Origin: Edolisoma coerulescens
Lineage: Eukaryota; Chordata; Aves; Passeriformes; Campephagidae
NCBI GenBank assembly: GCA_013397115.1
Contig: VWZW01001650.1
Coordinates: forward strand, 74,550 to 138,549
Direction of reading: 5' to 3'
Length of the DNA: 64,000 bases
This document shows, piece by piece, positions 36,495 through 49,009 of the stretch. Made by a program: the position numbers and the translations under genes. Numbering within the stretch: position 1 is the stretch's first letter; the number at the start of each line of letters is the position of its first letter. The notes below the pieces were generated by a model that made no database searches, was not told the DNA's origin, and saw nothing but the letters and a program-made list of their open reading frames with translations.

Positions 36495-37870
36495 AGGTTA
36501 AATTCTGGGGGGTCTATGGAACAAATTCATGCACTGAATTGTGGCTCTGGAAGCTTGGTGGGACATACAGAGTGTCTTGCCTTTGAGAGGAAGGCAGCTG
36601 TGACAGGAGGTCACATGCTGTATGATACCTGAGGTTGATGTTGTGCTTGCAGGAGTGGTTTTTTAGAACAGCAAGTCACAAGCTGGTGTGATTCTACCCA
36701 ATATTGGACTGCAAATGCTGTGTCAAATTCCGATAGTGGATAGAAACCTGAATATACAGATAGAATTTTTTTTAAAGTGTGAATGTTCAGTTCCCAAAAT
36801 TGCAAGATAATGTGAAATAAACAGGTTTGAGTCAGAACAATTTCTGCCGTCACTATTATAGGTTGTTTTGCATTTCTTGTGCCATTTGTCTGCATCTATG
36901 CCACATGTAGTCTTCATGGTATTGGAGGCACTGTTCTCTATATAGTTTTGGTACCTGAAATAGTGGTTATCAGTGAAATTCTCAAATATTATTTACAAAC
37001 AAGGAGTCCACTAGTTATCAGAAAGTAGTGATGAAACTGACATGGCAGAATTCTGAATGTGTGTGATCACACATGACAGTAATTACCCATAACTGAAGGT
37101 CATACAGAAACCGTAAACCCACATTCCAGAGTAATCAGATTTGTGCAGTTAAAGCAAATCCAGATGACACCTGAGAGCCAGGTCCCATTAATGTTTCCCT
37201 TATAAAAAATAAAATTTTAATTAAAAATGAGCACTGTCAGAAATAGAGACACTTCTGAGTGGGTGCCAGAGTAGTTTACATCAAGAAATATATGTATGTA
37301 CTGCATTTTGACACTTTATCTGCCATATAAAGTGGCATATAAACTAATTTTTCCTACTAATTCCTTTCACCCCTGCCTTAACTGCTTCTTAGTGTTATTA
37401 ATCATATTTAGCCTTCATATCACTGTCTTACTTGCTGAATATCATGGATATATTCATATCAAATTTTTTTCTAAAAGATGCTTCAAAGGAGTTATGAATG
37501 GTTACAAATGTGCTAATTTTTAGAGACATTTTAAGAAGAATACACAGATTTATATGTATTTTGCTGCAGTGTAAATGGACTACTAAACCCAACTTTAATG
37601 AAGTACTCCTATGAATGTTTTATATGTATGCAATGTAGATATTTGTAAGGAGTTCTAATTTTTCCAGATGGGGCGCTGTGTAAATCATGTATTTATAAAT
37701 GTAATGAGGGTACAGACAGTTATACAGTTTTTTAAACGGATTGTGTATTGACTGAACAAATTTTAAAAATATATATTTTGAAACTCGTTCCACATTGAGC
37801 ACAGATAAGAAACCTTTTGTACTATGCGGTTTGGTTTTTAAGTTAATAAGCTTCCTAATGCATAATAAAT
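36495..37870 (+). other. MFSD14B: MFSD14B 3' UTR with candidate poly(A) signals
   Basis: AT-rich sequence after the TGA. AATAAA hexamers occur at 36816-36821, 37208-37213 and 37864-37869, so short and long 3' UTR forms are possible. Which is used cannot be decided from sequence. There is no coding frame of note on the + strand. Confidence 0.55.
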
Positions 37871-38417
37871 ATTAAGCTTTCTAGGTTTCGTGAGTAAGTG
37901 CGTGTTCTTCCAAGTTCACTGTTGTGCCTTTGCTTCTTCAGAACAGAAGTGGGTAATCCTAGTGCTGGATGACAGTACCTGAATTCCTGTTCTGTTGTGT
38001 CTGTGTCATCAAGCGTGGTGAAAACCCTGCTTTGCTTAGAAATTCCTTTGGTGTCTGACATGGTGTCCACTGGGGTAGAGAAGTGGAGAATGAAAGAACA
38101 AAAAAACCCTAGAATAATTTCTGATCTGAACAGTACTGCAGAATTAAAATGCTTTTTCTGACGAGGCTTAGGTGGCTGTTTTTCTTTGAATTTCTTGTAA
38201 TTCAAGCCTGGGCTTTTATGCTGGATATTCTTTTTTTTTGCTGCAGGCCAGACTGCAGTTGGGTAGGTTTTGCATGATCCCAGCTTAGAATGTCTTAAAC
38301 TTGATATATTTAATTAAATACAGTATATTGGTGTTAAAAGTAGCAGTTGTCAAATTTATTACTGCTATTAGTATTCCAGCAATGCATCAGAAGAAGTTTT
38401 TGAAGAATTTTTGAAGT

Positions 38418-38890
38418 AGAATCTCAGAATCGCAGAATGGTTGGAAGGGGCCATTAAAGATCCTGGGACAGGGACATCTTTCACTAGAGCAGGTTGCTCA
38501 GAGCTACCCTGTCCAACCTGACCCTTAACATTTCCAGGGCTTCCAAGAATGGGGCATCCACAGCTTTTCTGGGCAGCCTGCAATAGTGCCACACCACCCT
38601 TATTGTAGACATTTTCTTCCCTATGTCCAATCTAAACCCTTTTAATTTTAAAACTCTTACCCTTTGTCTTGTCACTACTTGCCCTGGCAAAATTCTGCCT
38701 CCTTTCCAACAAGCCTTTTTCATACATTAAAGGGCTCACCTCAGAGCCTTCTTTTCTCCTGAACAACCCCAGCTCTCTCAACATGTCTTCACAGGAGAGG
38801 TGCTCCACTCCTCCGATCATCTTTGTGGCCTCCTCACTCCCACAGGTCTATGGTTTCCTGTGCTGGGGAATCCAGAGCTGGATGCAAAAA
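38418..38890 (-). mobile_element. CR1 LINE fragment (3' end)
   Basis: Begins at the left with the reversed CR1 3' terminus (CAGAATCGCAGAATGGTTGG) and proceeds through the antisense last RT residues, ending at CCAGAGCTGGATGCA near 38885. On the - strand, MIGGVEHLSCEDMLRELGLF matches the CR1 RT C-terminal text. It is 5'-truncated. It lies between the MFSD14B 3' end and the hAT-derived pseudogene. Confidence 0.85.
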
Positions 38891-39119
38891 AAATATTTTA
38901 AGCATGCACTCTTACTGTATGTCAATTATGTGTATGTACTGCTGTGCTAATTAAGTACATGATAAAAATATAAAAAGGTAAGCTATAGGTTAGATAAACA
39001 ATTTTCAAATATTTTTATGAGTAGTACAAAGTATTTTTCTGTTCCCGGTAGAAGATTAATAAGTGATGCTCAGAAATACCTGATGCCTCATTATTTTTAG
39101 AAATTTTTGTTCAAAACTG

Positions 39120-40774
39120 TGGTACAGAGACTCAAAGATTTGGTTCTAAGTTCAATTTACCCAATTTTAATCTTTAATATCTATTTAATATCTATTTTTA
39201 ATAACTGTCATTACTGAAAAAGATACCTCACAAAGATATTGACCCAAATAGAAAGTGTGTTGAAGGTTGTGCTTATTAAATCATGATGCTCGTTTTTTGG
39301 TCCTGCCGACTACTTATGCAAAGGTGTATTAATATTCAACATAATACTCAACTAGTAAGTTTCCTTTTTCCCTGATGTCAATCAGTTGCATTTGGAAACT
39401 AATTGAAAGGTCTTGAATTTTTGTGTTGGTAACAAATGGATTGAAAAGCCTTCCTTTGGAAGACGTTTTTAAAACAGGTTCCCTGTACAAGTGTACAGAT
39501 ATTAGTTTTTATGGGTGACACTTTTACATTTCTTTTTGCAACAAAATTGCATGATGGTGGAAACATTTTCAAACTTCTGCTTTCAAAATGCTCTCTCCAT
39601 ACAACAACTTTATTTTAAAAAGAAAAATTTTCTTGCTCATCGTTAAAACATCTTGATCTTGAAGAGACACATTAAATGTTTTTATTTTTCAAAAATATTA
39701 GCATAGTATTGGCAGGCCCTTTTCATCACAGAAAAGGTCAGAAGATGTGGAACCAATTGCTTTTCTTTCTGTGAAAGAAAAGTGTAAGTTTGACAGCTCT
39801 TTTGAGCACTTTGCCATGGGATAACCAGTGAACCTCTGTGGTGTGAAAGACTTTCATGGTAACTCCCCACCTGTTTCCAAAGTATTGTAAAGATTCTAAT
39901 ATTGAAAGGTCTTGTTTTTATGAAATTAACCACATGGATGACAGTGTAGGACTTCGTGTGCTTTTGTCTCTAGTTTATTTGCTGCACTGTCTTGCCCGTG
40001 AGTGATCCAGTGAATGAATTTCACTCTTGCTGTAACTTTATCCTGAGATCCCTTTTTTATTCTGTTCAAAGCAGCCACTTCATTCGTGGTTACACTTGTA
40101 CAGTTGTTTCATAAAGCAGCATTTTTAATAAAGGAATGGTTTACTGTTGAGCAGCTACCTTTTCCATTACATCTTTTTAGTAGGGTTTGACAAAAAAGTT
40201 GCTCTTTATGTACTTTATTGTGTAAAAAATCTAGCAAGTACCATAAACTGAGACAGGTTAGGAGCACTTGTAGTTTAAAACCTCCCACCACCCATGGCTT
40301 GTTCTAATATTTGTTTCTTCAAACCTTCAGCAGTGTTTTCTCTGAAATTTTGTGAAGTACTTGATTGAATATCACAGGACTTTAAACATTGCTGAAAAAA
40401 CTTAAAAAGGTTGTTCTTCACATCCTGGATGGCTAGTTTGTAAATGCCCTTTTAGTCCTTGTGGCTCCGTACTATTGTTAGCTAATGTCTTAAAAGTACA
40501 ATATGCACTCAAAAAGAGGTTCATTGTTAGCAATAATACATGTAAATTTGTATTTCAAATACTTACCTTGATAGTTTTCAAATTTTTTGGCCAACTTTTT
40601 GTCAAATCCGACTACACTGTCAATGATATTACCATGCAAAGTGGTTGATGAAGGACTTGCACTAAGAGCAGAAGTATCAACTCTGCAACTTTCTTGGCTG
40701 TTTGTGCTTGTATTAATTGTGTTACCTTCAATCTGCAGGTTTTTTTCCAGAATCTCTTTGAGAGACCGGGTCAT
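39120..40774 (-). pseudogene. hAT-transposase-derived BED-finger protein pseudogene (ZBED5/SCAND3/FAM200-like)
   Basis: Read on the - strand across frames, landmarks appear in the order of this family. An N-terminal frame starts at Met 40774, with an in-frame TAA five codons upstream. The BED-finger region follows: KKFENYQGKYLKYKFTC at about 40595-40545, ECILY, then GHLQTSHP near 40450-40425, then DVKNNLFKFFQQCLKSCDIQ. After an internal deletion come LLDFLHNKVHKEQLFC (40237-40190), FIKNAAL, AANKLETKAHEVLH (about 39985-39945) and VVNFIKTRPFN (about 39930). TTEVHWLSHGKVLKR (about 39845-39800), FLSQKEKQLVPHL and YANIFEK follow. YLCEVSFSVMTVIKNRY (about 39238-39188), the hAT C-terminal motif, is then followed by a stop. 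Several frameshifts and stops are present. The second BED cysteine reads as tyrosine. Such proteins are usually intronless host genes captured from hAT transposons. This copy is broken. Confidence 0.8.
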
Positions 40775-40869
40775 TTTGTGAGGGTTAGTTTAGTTGCAAA
40801 TAGATAATATAATCCATAGATCCACTTAACTGGGCCCATGTAAATGTCGATATGTCAATACACTGAAAG

Positions 40870-43800
40870 TGAAAGAATGAGTGAAGATGTCACTGTCACC
40901 CCCCTTCTGCATTGTGAAGCACCCAGTCTTCCTGAAGGATGCCTTGTCTACATTGAGTGTGACCACGTGGCATACTAGATGAGGATGCAGTGTCAAGACA
41001 TGTTAAGTATTAGTAAAGTTTTAATTCTTAATACTTTTAGATAAAAAATAAACAATAACTCTAATACTTTCTTCCTTGTACCCCCTGGGGTGCTCAACCT
41101 CCAGTTAGGAGACCATTTTTCCAGAGTATGTTTTATTGCAATATAAGAACATGCAATAAGGGTAAGATGGTGCCTCACTTCCTCAGGGTGGTAATGGGCA
41201 TGTTTCTTTGGGGCAGCTGCTGGTCTTCATTTGTGTTGAGCTGTGCTTCTGATCCAGAGGAACAAAGTTCTAGTTGTTCTGATGCAATTTACGTTTCTTC
41301 ATTTTTTTAAATTTTATTTTTTCAGAAGAAATGAAGAAATCAAACACTGTCTTACCTGCCCCCTCCCCCGAAGCAGGGAAAGACATGAGGGGTAACACTA
41401 CAAAGATCTGGAAAACTATACTTGGGAACTTGGAAAACTATACTTGTTTCCTTTTCCTCTGTCCTCAGAGATTTTGATCGGCTGTGTACATGCATTTATT
41501 GTGAAAATTTATATCATATATATATTGAAAAATATACTGTACTTTGATTATAATATACTGGATCATTAAAATAAAACCTGTGATAAATAAACCTATGACT
41601 TAGATTGTTTTAACAAGCATGTTAAGCAATCTATTACATGTACTGGCATCAATATGTCTCCTAACAAGAAGAGAATTTGATTTAAAAAGTTGTTAGAAAA
41701 TTCTGGTCATACTTTTCTGTTGTGGTCCAAAAGCTTTCACTTACAGGATCTTCCAAGCTCAGTTGGCTAAGATGAGATACTTCCTGGTCAACCTGAAAAA
41801 GTTAGTGAACCAGGATGAGTAGATGAGTAGAATAGTCTTATTTTTTATGTGATTGAGGAAACTGTGCATGGCTTCTAGAGCTCTGTTCAGTGGCATGCTG
41901 TCTCATGGGTTCCATTTCAGAAGCTTGGTGGTGAGATTGATCTGAGAGTGGTATCTTGAATCCAGCATGTGTAAAGAACTAAATTAAATCAGTTTTTTAT
42001 TTTCTAAATAATTTCTCATGAACAAGTCCTACAGAAAAGAAGGTACTGTTTGTCTTTTCCCATTGCCTCAAAAGAATAGTCTTGCTCTGTTTTCTAAAAG
42101 AGCACTGCAGTAAGAGAGTGGAAGATGTTGGGCACAGTTCAGGATACAATCCCAGGCCCAGCACTGCTACTCTGCTGCCCTTGCAGTCTGTTTTCTGTTG
42201 GTATACAGGTGCCTTTGTGTTTGCATTTTCAGCACTAGCACCTTAAAGCAAATGTGTTAAAATCCTTCCTTAATTTGAAAGTAAATGCTGTATCACCAGC
42301 TGCGTCTCTGAGAAGTAAAGAGCTGGGTGATTTAAGTGCTATTGACTGCATTATGTGTTAGCAGTTTGGAAGTCAGTATATTTTATAGTCCTTTTTTCTG
42401 TTGACATGAAGAAATGGCCACTTCTGATTGCATACCTCTGTGAGAGCTTAGGCTTATGGATTTGAGAAAATTGCTTGTATCTGAAGTGTCCCTTAACTGA
42501 CGCCTGATGCATACCTTAATGCTTATGTATTAATATAATTGTGTAAGAAGCAGGCTGTAAAGAAACAGCTGCTGGCTCTGCCCATCTGAATGTAGGACCT
42601 TATTTAATGATAACGCAAGAAAAACCGGTGGTGAACAGCAGGCACGCAGCATCAGTCGTGACAAAGGACTTTTCTACACATGTGGAAAGGTTGATCTTGA
42701 AAACTTTGCTGTTGTTGTATTGTTTTGTCCAGAAAATCTGTTTTATAGGCAGTTGTTCTTTTACAGGCAACTATTTTTTCTCTTCCCCTCCTCCCAGTTT
42801 TGATGAAGAGTATTTTTAGGCATATTTTACACTTTGCAGCAAAATGCTGTGGTCTTTTCTGAAAGTTCAGATGAGTTCTCTTTTGTCAGAGAAACTTAAT
42901 CATGTATGGGGATGTCTGCTTTATCATATGCAGATGCCGTTTTTGACAACTTGATGCCGTTTCTCAGTGCAGTGATTCAAACATCCTCTGAAAAGCAGTG
43001 AAGGGGAAAAAACAAAACATGACAAAATTTTTCTAGTAACAGACTGAACTGTTAAGCACTGAAAAAAAGAAAAAAAACATGCAGGTCTAAGCATCCTTCC
43101 ATGTTGCTTAACGCCCAAAAGCAGTTTTTTCTTGCTGTCTTACTTCTTTGTGCCTGCATAATAAACAAAATGTATTTTTTATCATTGGTGTCATCTGTAA
43201 CTGGCTTATAAACAGCTGAAACGTCAAACTTGCCCAGCTACCTAGTCCGTACACTGTGTGCTCATGCTTTAATGTGTTGGGAGTGTTAATTCAGCCAGTG
43301 GTTCCAGAAAGTTTGAAACCTGTATTTAAATAGAATGGTAGCATATTTTAAATACAGTATTTAAAGATGCATTCAAAAGGTGTACATTATATATTTTTTA
43401 ACACTGAAAGAGAAATAAAACTGAAAAGTAAGACTGAGAAATATAAATATTCACTAGACTATACCACCTAAAGGCAACTGCATTCTGCATATCCTTGTCA
43501 GGCACACATTTTGACCTCAGAGAGATGTTGGAGGCCTCTATGTAGTCCTTAGAGGAAAAAAGCTGCTTGCAGAGCTGATAATTTGTGACTTTAACTGAGT
43601 GGTTAAGGATTTAATCTTCTTGGACAATAGATTTCCATTTTTTCTCAAGAGGTAAGCTTTCCCTACCAATGAGTTAGCTTTTATTTTTCAGAAAGGCATG
43701 TTTGGGAAAGTGCCTTGGGAAATACAGAACACTAGAAACTCTTAATGATCCTGGAACCAAGTAATCAAAAACAAATTCAGATTTCTTTTATTTTTAGTGC

Positions 43801-46602
43801 AAATTGCAAAACCCAGAAGATGTTACAAGATCAAGAGAAGAACCTAGTTTTTAGTGTTTCAGAATAATTCTGAAATTATTTGTCTGTGTATGAAATACAT
43901 CAACATCACCACAGCTGCCCTTCCTGAAGGTGACAGGAAAGAAAAATGTGATAAAGGTCAGACTGTCAGGCAGCCTATTATGAGCAAAACACTTTCCTAG
44001 GATAGAGCCTCGCCAAGAGTGGGCTGGTGCCACCTTGACATTACGGCGTCTGTCAAAAGGAAAAACAACTCATGACTCCAGGTAATAACTGAAGGTAGTA
44101 AAAACAACTCATTTGCCCTATTTCTTCCATCTCTAGGGGGAAAAATACTTCAAGCTACCATGTAGCAATCATATTAAAAAGTTTTGCACAGTTGCCTCAA
44201 GCAGTTGGTTGAGGTCTTTTACTTTATTATGAAATACACAAAAGTAAAAGCCTATCTCTAAGTTTGTGGAAGGAGCCCATGGTAAATATATTTGAATTTA
44301 TTTGGTTTTATTCAGTGTTGAACATAGTTATATTTGGAGAAAGAGCAATAACAATGGAACAGTAAAGATTCCATGTGTGCCTTTGAGGTAAATTTTTAAA
44401 ATTTTCTTTTAAAATATGATGTTTATTTTTCCCTAATTACAAAGACTCCAGACTCAACCTAAGAGTTTCAGCTTATGTTATTGTATTTCTAACACAATTA
44501 CCAGAAATGCTGACCTAGCTGGGGCAGAGTGCAAATAGGGTAAGTAAGTGTATTAAAAGTGCATTTGAGATAGCGTGGTATTACTGAAGAAAGAGAAGGA
44601 AAGAAGACAGCATGACTTTCTAACCAACTGAATTTTCAAACCTGATGAAAAACCTCATGAGGTGAGGAAGCTTTATCTGGATAAAGCTACATGAAAGATT
44701 AGCACTGGTTGCAGAAAGTTTCGTTAATATCATTTTGATAAGAAGTGTTTTCCTTGAAGTAAGACCTAGCTTTGAAATGAAATATTTTTGACATGACACT
44801 GATCAATGATTTTAGCGAAGGTTATATCTGAAATATACCTAGATTTTTGAATTTAAGCTTATGAATCAAAAGCTAATAAGAAAATCTGCACAGCCAAACT
44901 GAGAAATTTAGCCTTCAAAGAAGAGAATTCAACCCCATCTCACATATCCATTTTCCTGTGATACCCCGTGTGCCACAAACTTACAGGAAAGAGGGGAAAA
45001 CCTACAGCTGCAGAGAACTTGTTCTTTAAAGATGGAAGACTCCCAACTGCTGTTAAGTCTCAGGCGTCCATTTTGCAACAGATTCCAATAGGACACACTT
45101 CCTTAACTACAGTGTTGCAAAAATGTCTTTTATTTGTCCGTGCTGCAATATTATTTTTGCCCTTAGATGACAATTCTTTTCTGCCCATGCGACTTTTGAG
45201 GAGGTTTGTAGCAGTTGACAGTGTTTAGTAGCCAATACGCATGCTTTAATTGGAGTGTTCAGATGCTTGTTATCAAAGGAATGCTAGTTTGATGCTTTCT
45301 TGTCTGTTTTTTGTCCTGCATAAAAAAAGTCCTAAAAGTCTAAGGAAAGGCTGACACAGCGGTCCTGTTTAGAGCATTGAATGTGCTGATCACTTAAGAC
45401 TTGACTGCATTGTTTCTTTACTGCCTAAGGTTGTGATGATATTCCCATTGGCAGGAGGGACTGAAAGTGTCTGTCACTGCTAGTTGCAGATGTCTAGCAA
45501 GCCTGCTGCTAATAGTAAAAAATATAAGAAAATCTTGACTTTCGTTTTCACAGTGTTAGCTTTCATATCATGGTCTCAAGAGTACTGTAAGATGCAGGTG
45601 TCTTTGTAAAAAGATAGTACCACTTTACTCCTAAGAGAAATTAGTCATAGAAGAAAATCTTAGCTGAGGAAGTAGTACATCCATCCACAAACCCCAGAGT
45701 GGTGTTTGAGTTAGAAAGTGCCTTAAGGCACTGAGCTTCAAACGCTTCGGTAAAACATCATACACACATCTTGGATGTTAGTCTGAGACCTTGTCAACTC
45801 TTTTAGAAAATACACCACCTGAGTTATGTCAAAAAGATACTGAACTATCTGATAAAACTATATCAGGCATCACCCTTAAACTCAAAGGACCACAAAAAGC
45901 TTTACCAACTGGAAACAAACCGTGGTTCTAATGCTACATAAAACAACGCCCAGGACAGACAGATTGAGGAAGTGAAAAGCCCTTGTTGTCTCTACAAAAG
46001 TTCCAGCTCTGAAATCTGAGATAGTTTTCATTAATGCATCCTGTGGATAGAATAAAAATCTTAACCTATTCATTCACAATCTTGTATAGTCTCTGTTGTT
46101 CAAGTCTTGCAAAAATACTTGTAAGCTTGAGCAGTTGTCTTCTGTTTGTATACAGATTAACCTGGGTTTCATTAAGATGAAAAAAAATTTAATCATTTCC
46201 AAAAGTAGTCACCCTCTGTGCAGTAGAAATGTGTTTGCTGAAACAGGTGATGGAAAGTAGAACACACTCCTGTTTTATAATTAAATGTGGCAAATAGCAG
46301 GATACCTTTGGTGAGAGTCAGCTGTTGTGTTAAATAACCTTGCAATTGAAAGTAGTCAGACACAGGAGGAGTCATGCCTCTCTGAGGTTAGATGGCTAAA
46401 ATACTGAAAAACAAATGGAAACAAACAAAGATAATTAACTTACAGAATGTATAGAGGTTTATACCGAAAATATTAAGACTGGTGTGACTGGAGTGTTTAC
46501 AGAAGAATGTGTTAAAGCCTTAGAAACAGCCAAGCAGGGGGATGGTATGTGTTAATTGCTACAGAATACTGTATATAATTTTTCATTCCTATGACTTGAG
46601 AG
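40870..46602. other. Intergenic, nothing recognised
   Basis: AT-rich DNA with only short, unsupported open frames on both strands. I saw no CR1, LTR or gene signature. Immediately upstream of the pseudogene on the - strand, a pyrimidine tract ending CACTTTCAG (about 40865) could be an old 5'-UTR splice acceptor. Confidence 0.5.
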
Positions 46603-47702
46603 TGTCACGGGTTGACACTGTCTGGGTGCCAGGCATGCACAGGAGCATCTCACTCCCCTGCTGGACAGAGGAGAGAAAATGTAATTAAGGGTTCATGAGT
46701 TGAGGTAAGGACCGGGAGAAATCACTCATCAAATACCATCAGGGCAAAACAGGCTCAACACAGAGGTATAAAATGAATTTATTACTAACCCTAATAACTA
46801 ATCAGAGCAGGATAATGAGAAGTAAAAAAAGCCCTTAGAAACACCATCCCCCCACCGCTTCCTCCTTCCCAGGCTCTGCCTCCTACCTCAGTGGTGCAAG
46901 GAGACAGGGAATGGGGGTTATGGTCAATTCATCACCCTTGGTTTATCCCGCTGCTCATGGAGAGGAGTCGTTCCCCTGCTGCACTGTGGGGTCTCTCCCA
47001 CGGGAGCCAGTTCTCCACGAGGTTCTCCAACATGAATCCATCTCACGACCAACAGCTCTCTGTGACTTGCTGCAGCGTAAGTCCATCCCACGGGCAACAG
47101 TCCTCCCAAAACCGCTGCAGCGTGGGTCGCTCTTCCATGGCATGCAGTCCTTCAGGGACAGGCTGCTCCAGCATGGGAACAGAGCCCCTCTCTCCATGGA
47201 TCTCCCACAGGGTCACAGCCTCCTCTCACGCCTCCATGTGCTCCGGCATGGGGCTCCTCCATGGGCTGCAGGTGGATCTCTGCACCCCTGTGGACCTCCA
47301 TGGGCTGCATGGGCACAGCTGCTTCACCATGGTCTGCACCAGGGGCTGCAGGGGAATCTGAGCTCTGGCACCTGGAGCAGCTTCTCCCCCTCCTTCTCCA
47401 CTGACCTTGGTGTCTGCAGAGTTGTTCCTCTCACGTGTTCTCACTCTGCTCTTTTCTGCTTACAGTTAAAACTGTGCCACCACTTTTGTTTTGATTTCTT
47501 CTCAAATATGTTATCACAGAGGCATTTACCACCATTTGTCATTGGGCCAGCCTTGGCCAACAGTACATCCATTTTTGGAGCCACCAGGGATTTGCTCTGT
47601 CGGACATTCCAGCAGCTTCTCAAAGAATCCACCTCTGTGGCCCCCCGCACTACCAAAAACCCCTGCTACCAAAAACCAGACTGTGCAAACCCAATAGAGA
47701 CA
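46603..47702 (-). mobile_element. Solo LTR of an avian endogenous retrovirus (ERVL-like), antisense
   Basis: The - strand starts near 47702 with TGTCTCTATTGGGTTTGC, then GGTTTTTGGTAGCAGGGG. It runs through TGTGATAACATATTTGAG (near 47518-47500) and the repeated CCATGGAG/GCTGCAG text, to a reversed AATAAA at about 46773. It ends at GTCAACCCGTGACA near 46603. The two ends and the middle match a very abundant LTR of neoavian genomes as I remember it. Frames of up to 284 codons on the + strand (46911-47765) are antisense shadows of the GC-rich LTR and not a gene. No internal viral region is attached. Confidence 0.7.
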
Positions 47703-47956
47703 GCAAGAAGGAAAAACTTGCAGTATTCATGCTGTCAGAGATCTGGAGCCATAAAATATTCATAGAGGGAATGAAAAGAACCACAAGTCTTGGGCATTTT
47801 GCTCCAGCACTGTCCACATTAAAGGATTACATTCAGCACATGCCCCAGTCAATGTGCAGCAGTCAATCCAAAAGAAATCAAGATGTATGAGAGCTGCGTA
47901 GACAGCAGTGTTTGTCCTCCATGGACAAAGTGATTCTGGCCAGACTGCTTAGGTGT

Positions 47957-49005
47957 CATAGAACTGTAGAATCACAGAATGGCTTGAGTTGGAAGGGGCA
48001 TTAAAGATCATCTAGTTCCAACCTGCCTGACATGGGCAGGGACACTTTCACTGGGCCAGATTGCTCAGAGCTTCATCCGACCTGGCTTTGAACGCTTCCA
48101 AGGATGGGGAATCCACAACTTCTGTGGACAACCTGTTCCAGTGCTTCCCAGCCCCACAGTAAAGAATTTCTTCCTAGTGTCTAATCTAAACCTGCTCTCT
48201 TTCAGTTTGAAACCATTCTGCCATGTCCTGTCACTGCATGCCCTGGCAAATAGTCCTTTTCCATCTTTATTGTAGGGTCGCTTCAGGTACTGAAAGGTTG
48301 CAGCTGGGGTCACCCTGAAGCCTTCTCCTCTCCAAGCTGAACAATCCCAATTCTCTCAGCCTTTCTTCATAGGAGAGGTGCTCCATCCCTGTGATCAATT
48401 TGATGGCCTCCTCTGGACTTGCTCCAACAGATAGATGTCTTCCTGTGCTGGGACCCCACAGCTGGATGCAGTGTTCCAGGNCCACAGTAAAGAATTTCTT
48501 CCTAGTGTCTAATCTAAACCTGCTCTCTTTCAGTTTGAAACCATTCTGCCATGTCCTGTCACTGCATGCCCTGGCAAATAGTCCTTTTCCATCTTTATTG
48601 TAGGGTCGCTTCAGGTACTGAAAGGTTGCAGCTGGGGTCACCCTGAAGCCTTCTCCTCTCCAAGCTGAACAATCCCAATTCTCTCAGCCTTTCTTCATAG
48701 GAGAGGTGCTCCATCCCTGTGATCAATTTGATGGCCTCCTCTGGACTTGCTCCAACAGATAGATGTCTTCCTGTGCTGGGACCCCACAGCTGGATGCAGT
48801 GTTCCAGGTGGGGACTCACCAGAGCAGAGCAGAGGGGCAGAATCCCCTCCCTCCCCTGCTGCCCACGCTGCTTTGGATGCAGCCCAGGACACATTTGGCT
48901 CTCTGGTCTGTGAATGCCCATGGCTGGGTCATGTCCAGCCTCTCACACACCAGCACCCCAAAGTCCTTCTCACAAGGCTGCTCTCCATCTGTTCATCCCC
49001 CAGCC
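47957..49005 (-). mobile_element. CR1 LINE fragment, interrupted by an assembly N
   Basis: The reversed CR1 3' end (CTGTAGAATCACAGAATGG) is at 47969. It is followed by the antisense RT C-terminus (on the - strand MEHLSYEERLRELGLFSLER, then RFRLDTRKKFFTV) and YSALVKS-like text (CSALVSPHLEHCIQLWGP), out to about 49005. The part 48154-48480 is repeated exactly after the N at 48481, so the true element is probably about 330 bp shorter than shown. Confidence 0.88.
48154..48808. repeat. 327-bp direct duplication across an N
   Basis: 48154-48480 and 48482-48808 read the same wherever I compared them, separated by the N at 48481. This is the pattern of two contig ends with an unmerged overlap. A real tandem duplication would not need an N exactly at its boundary. 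Confidence 0.85.
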
Positions 49006-49009
49006 TGTA

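Noticed and set aside
37855..38205. 116-codon - strand frame as a stand-alone gene
   Set aside because: The upstream part is intron-like with a pyrimidine tract and the encoded sequence matches nothing I know. It is kept only as a speculative splice partner in the findings.
46911..47765. A 284-codon + strand open frame, the longest in the window
   Set aside because: It lies on the antisense strand of a GC-rich avian LTR, overlaps other long frames, and its composition (repeated His/Gly/Pro/Leu) is that of the LTR repeats read backwards. It has no domain.
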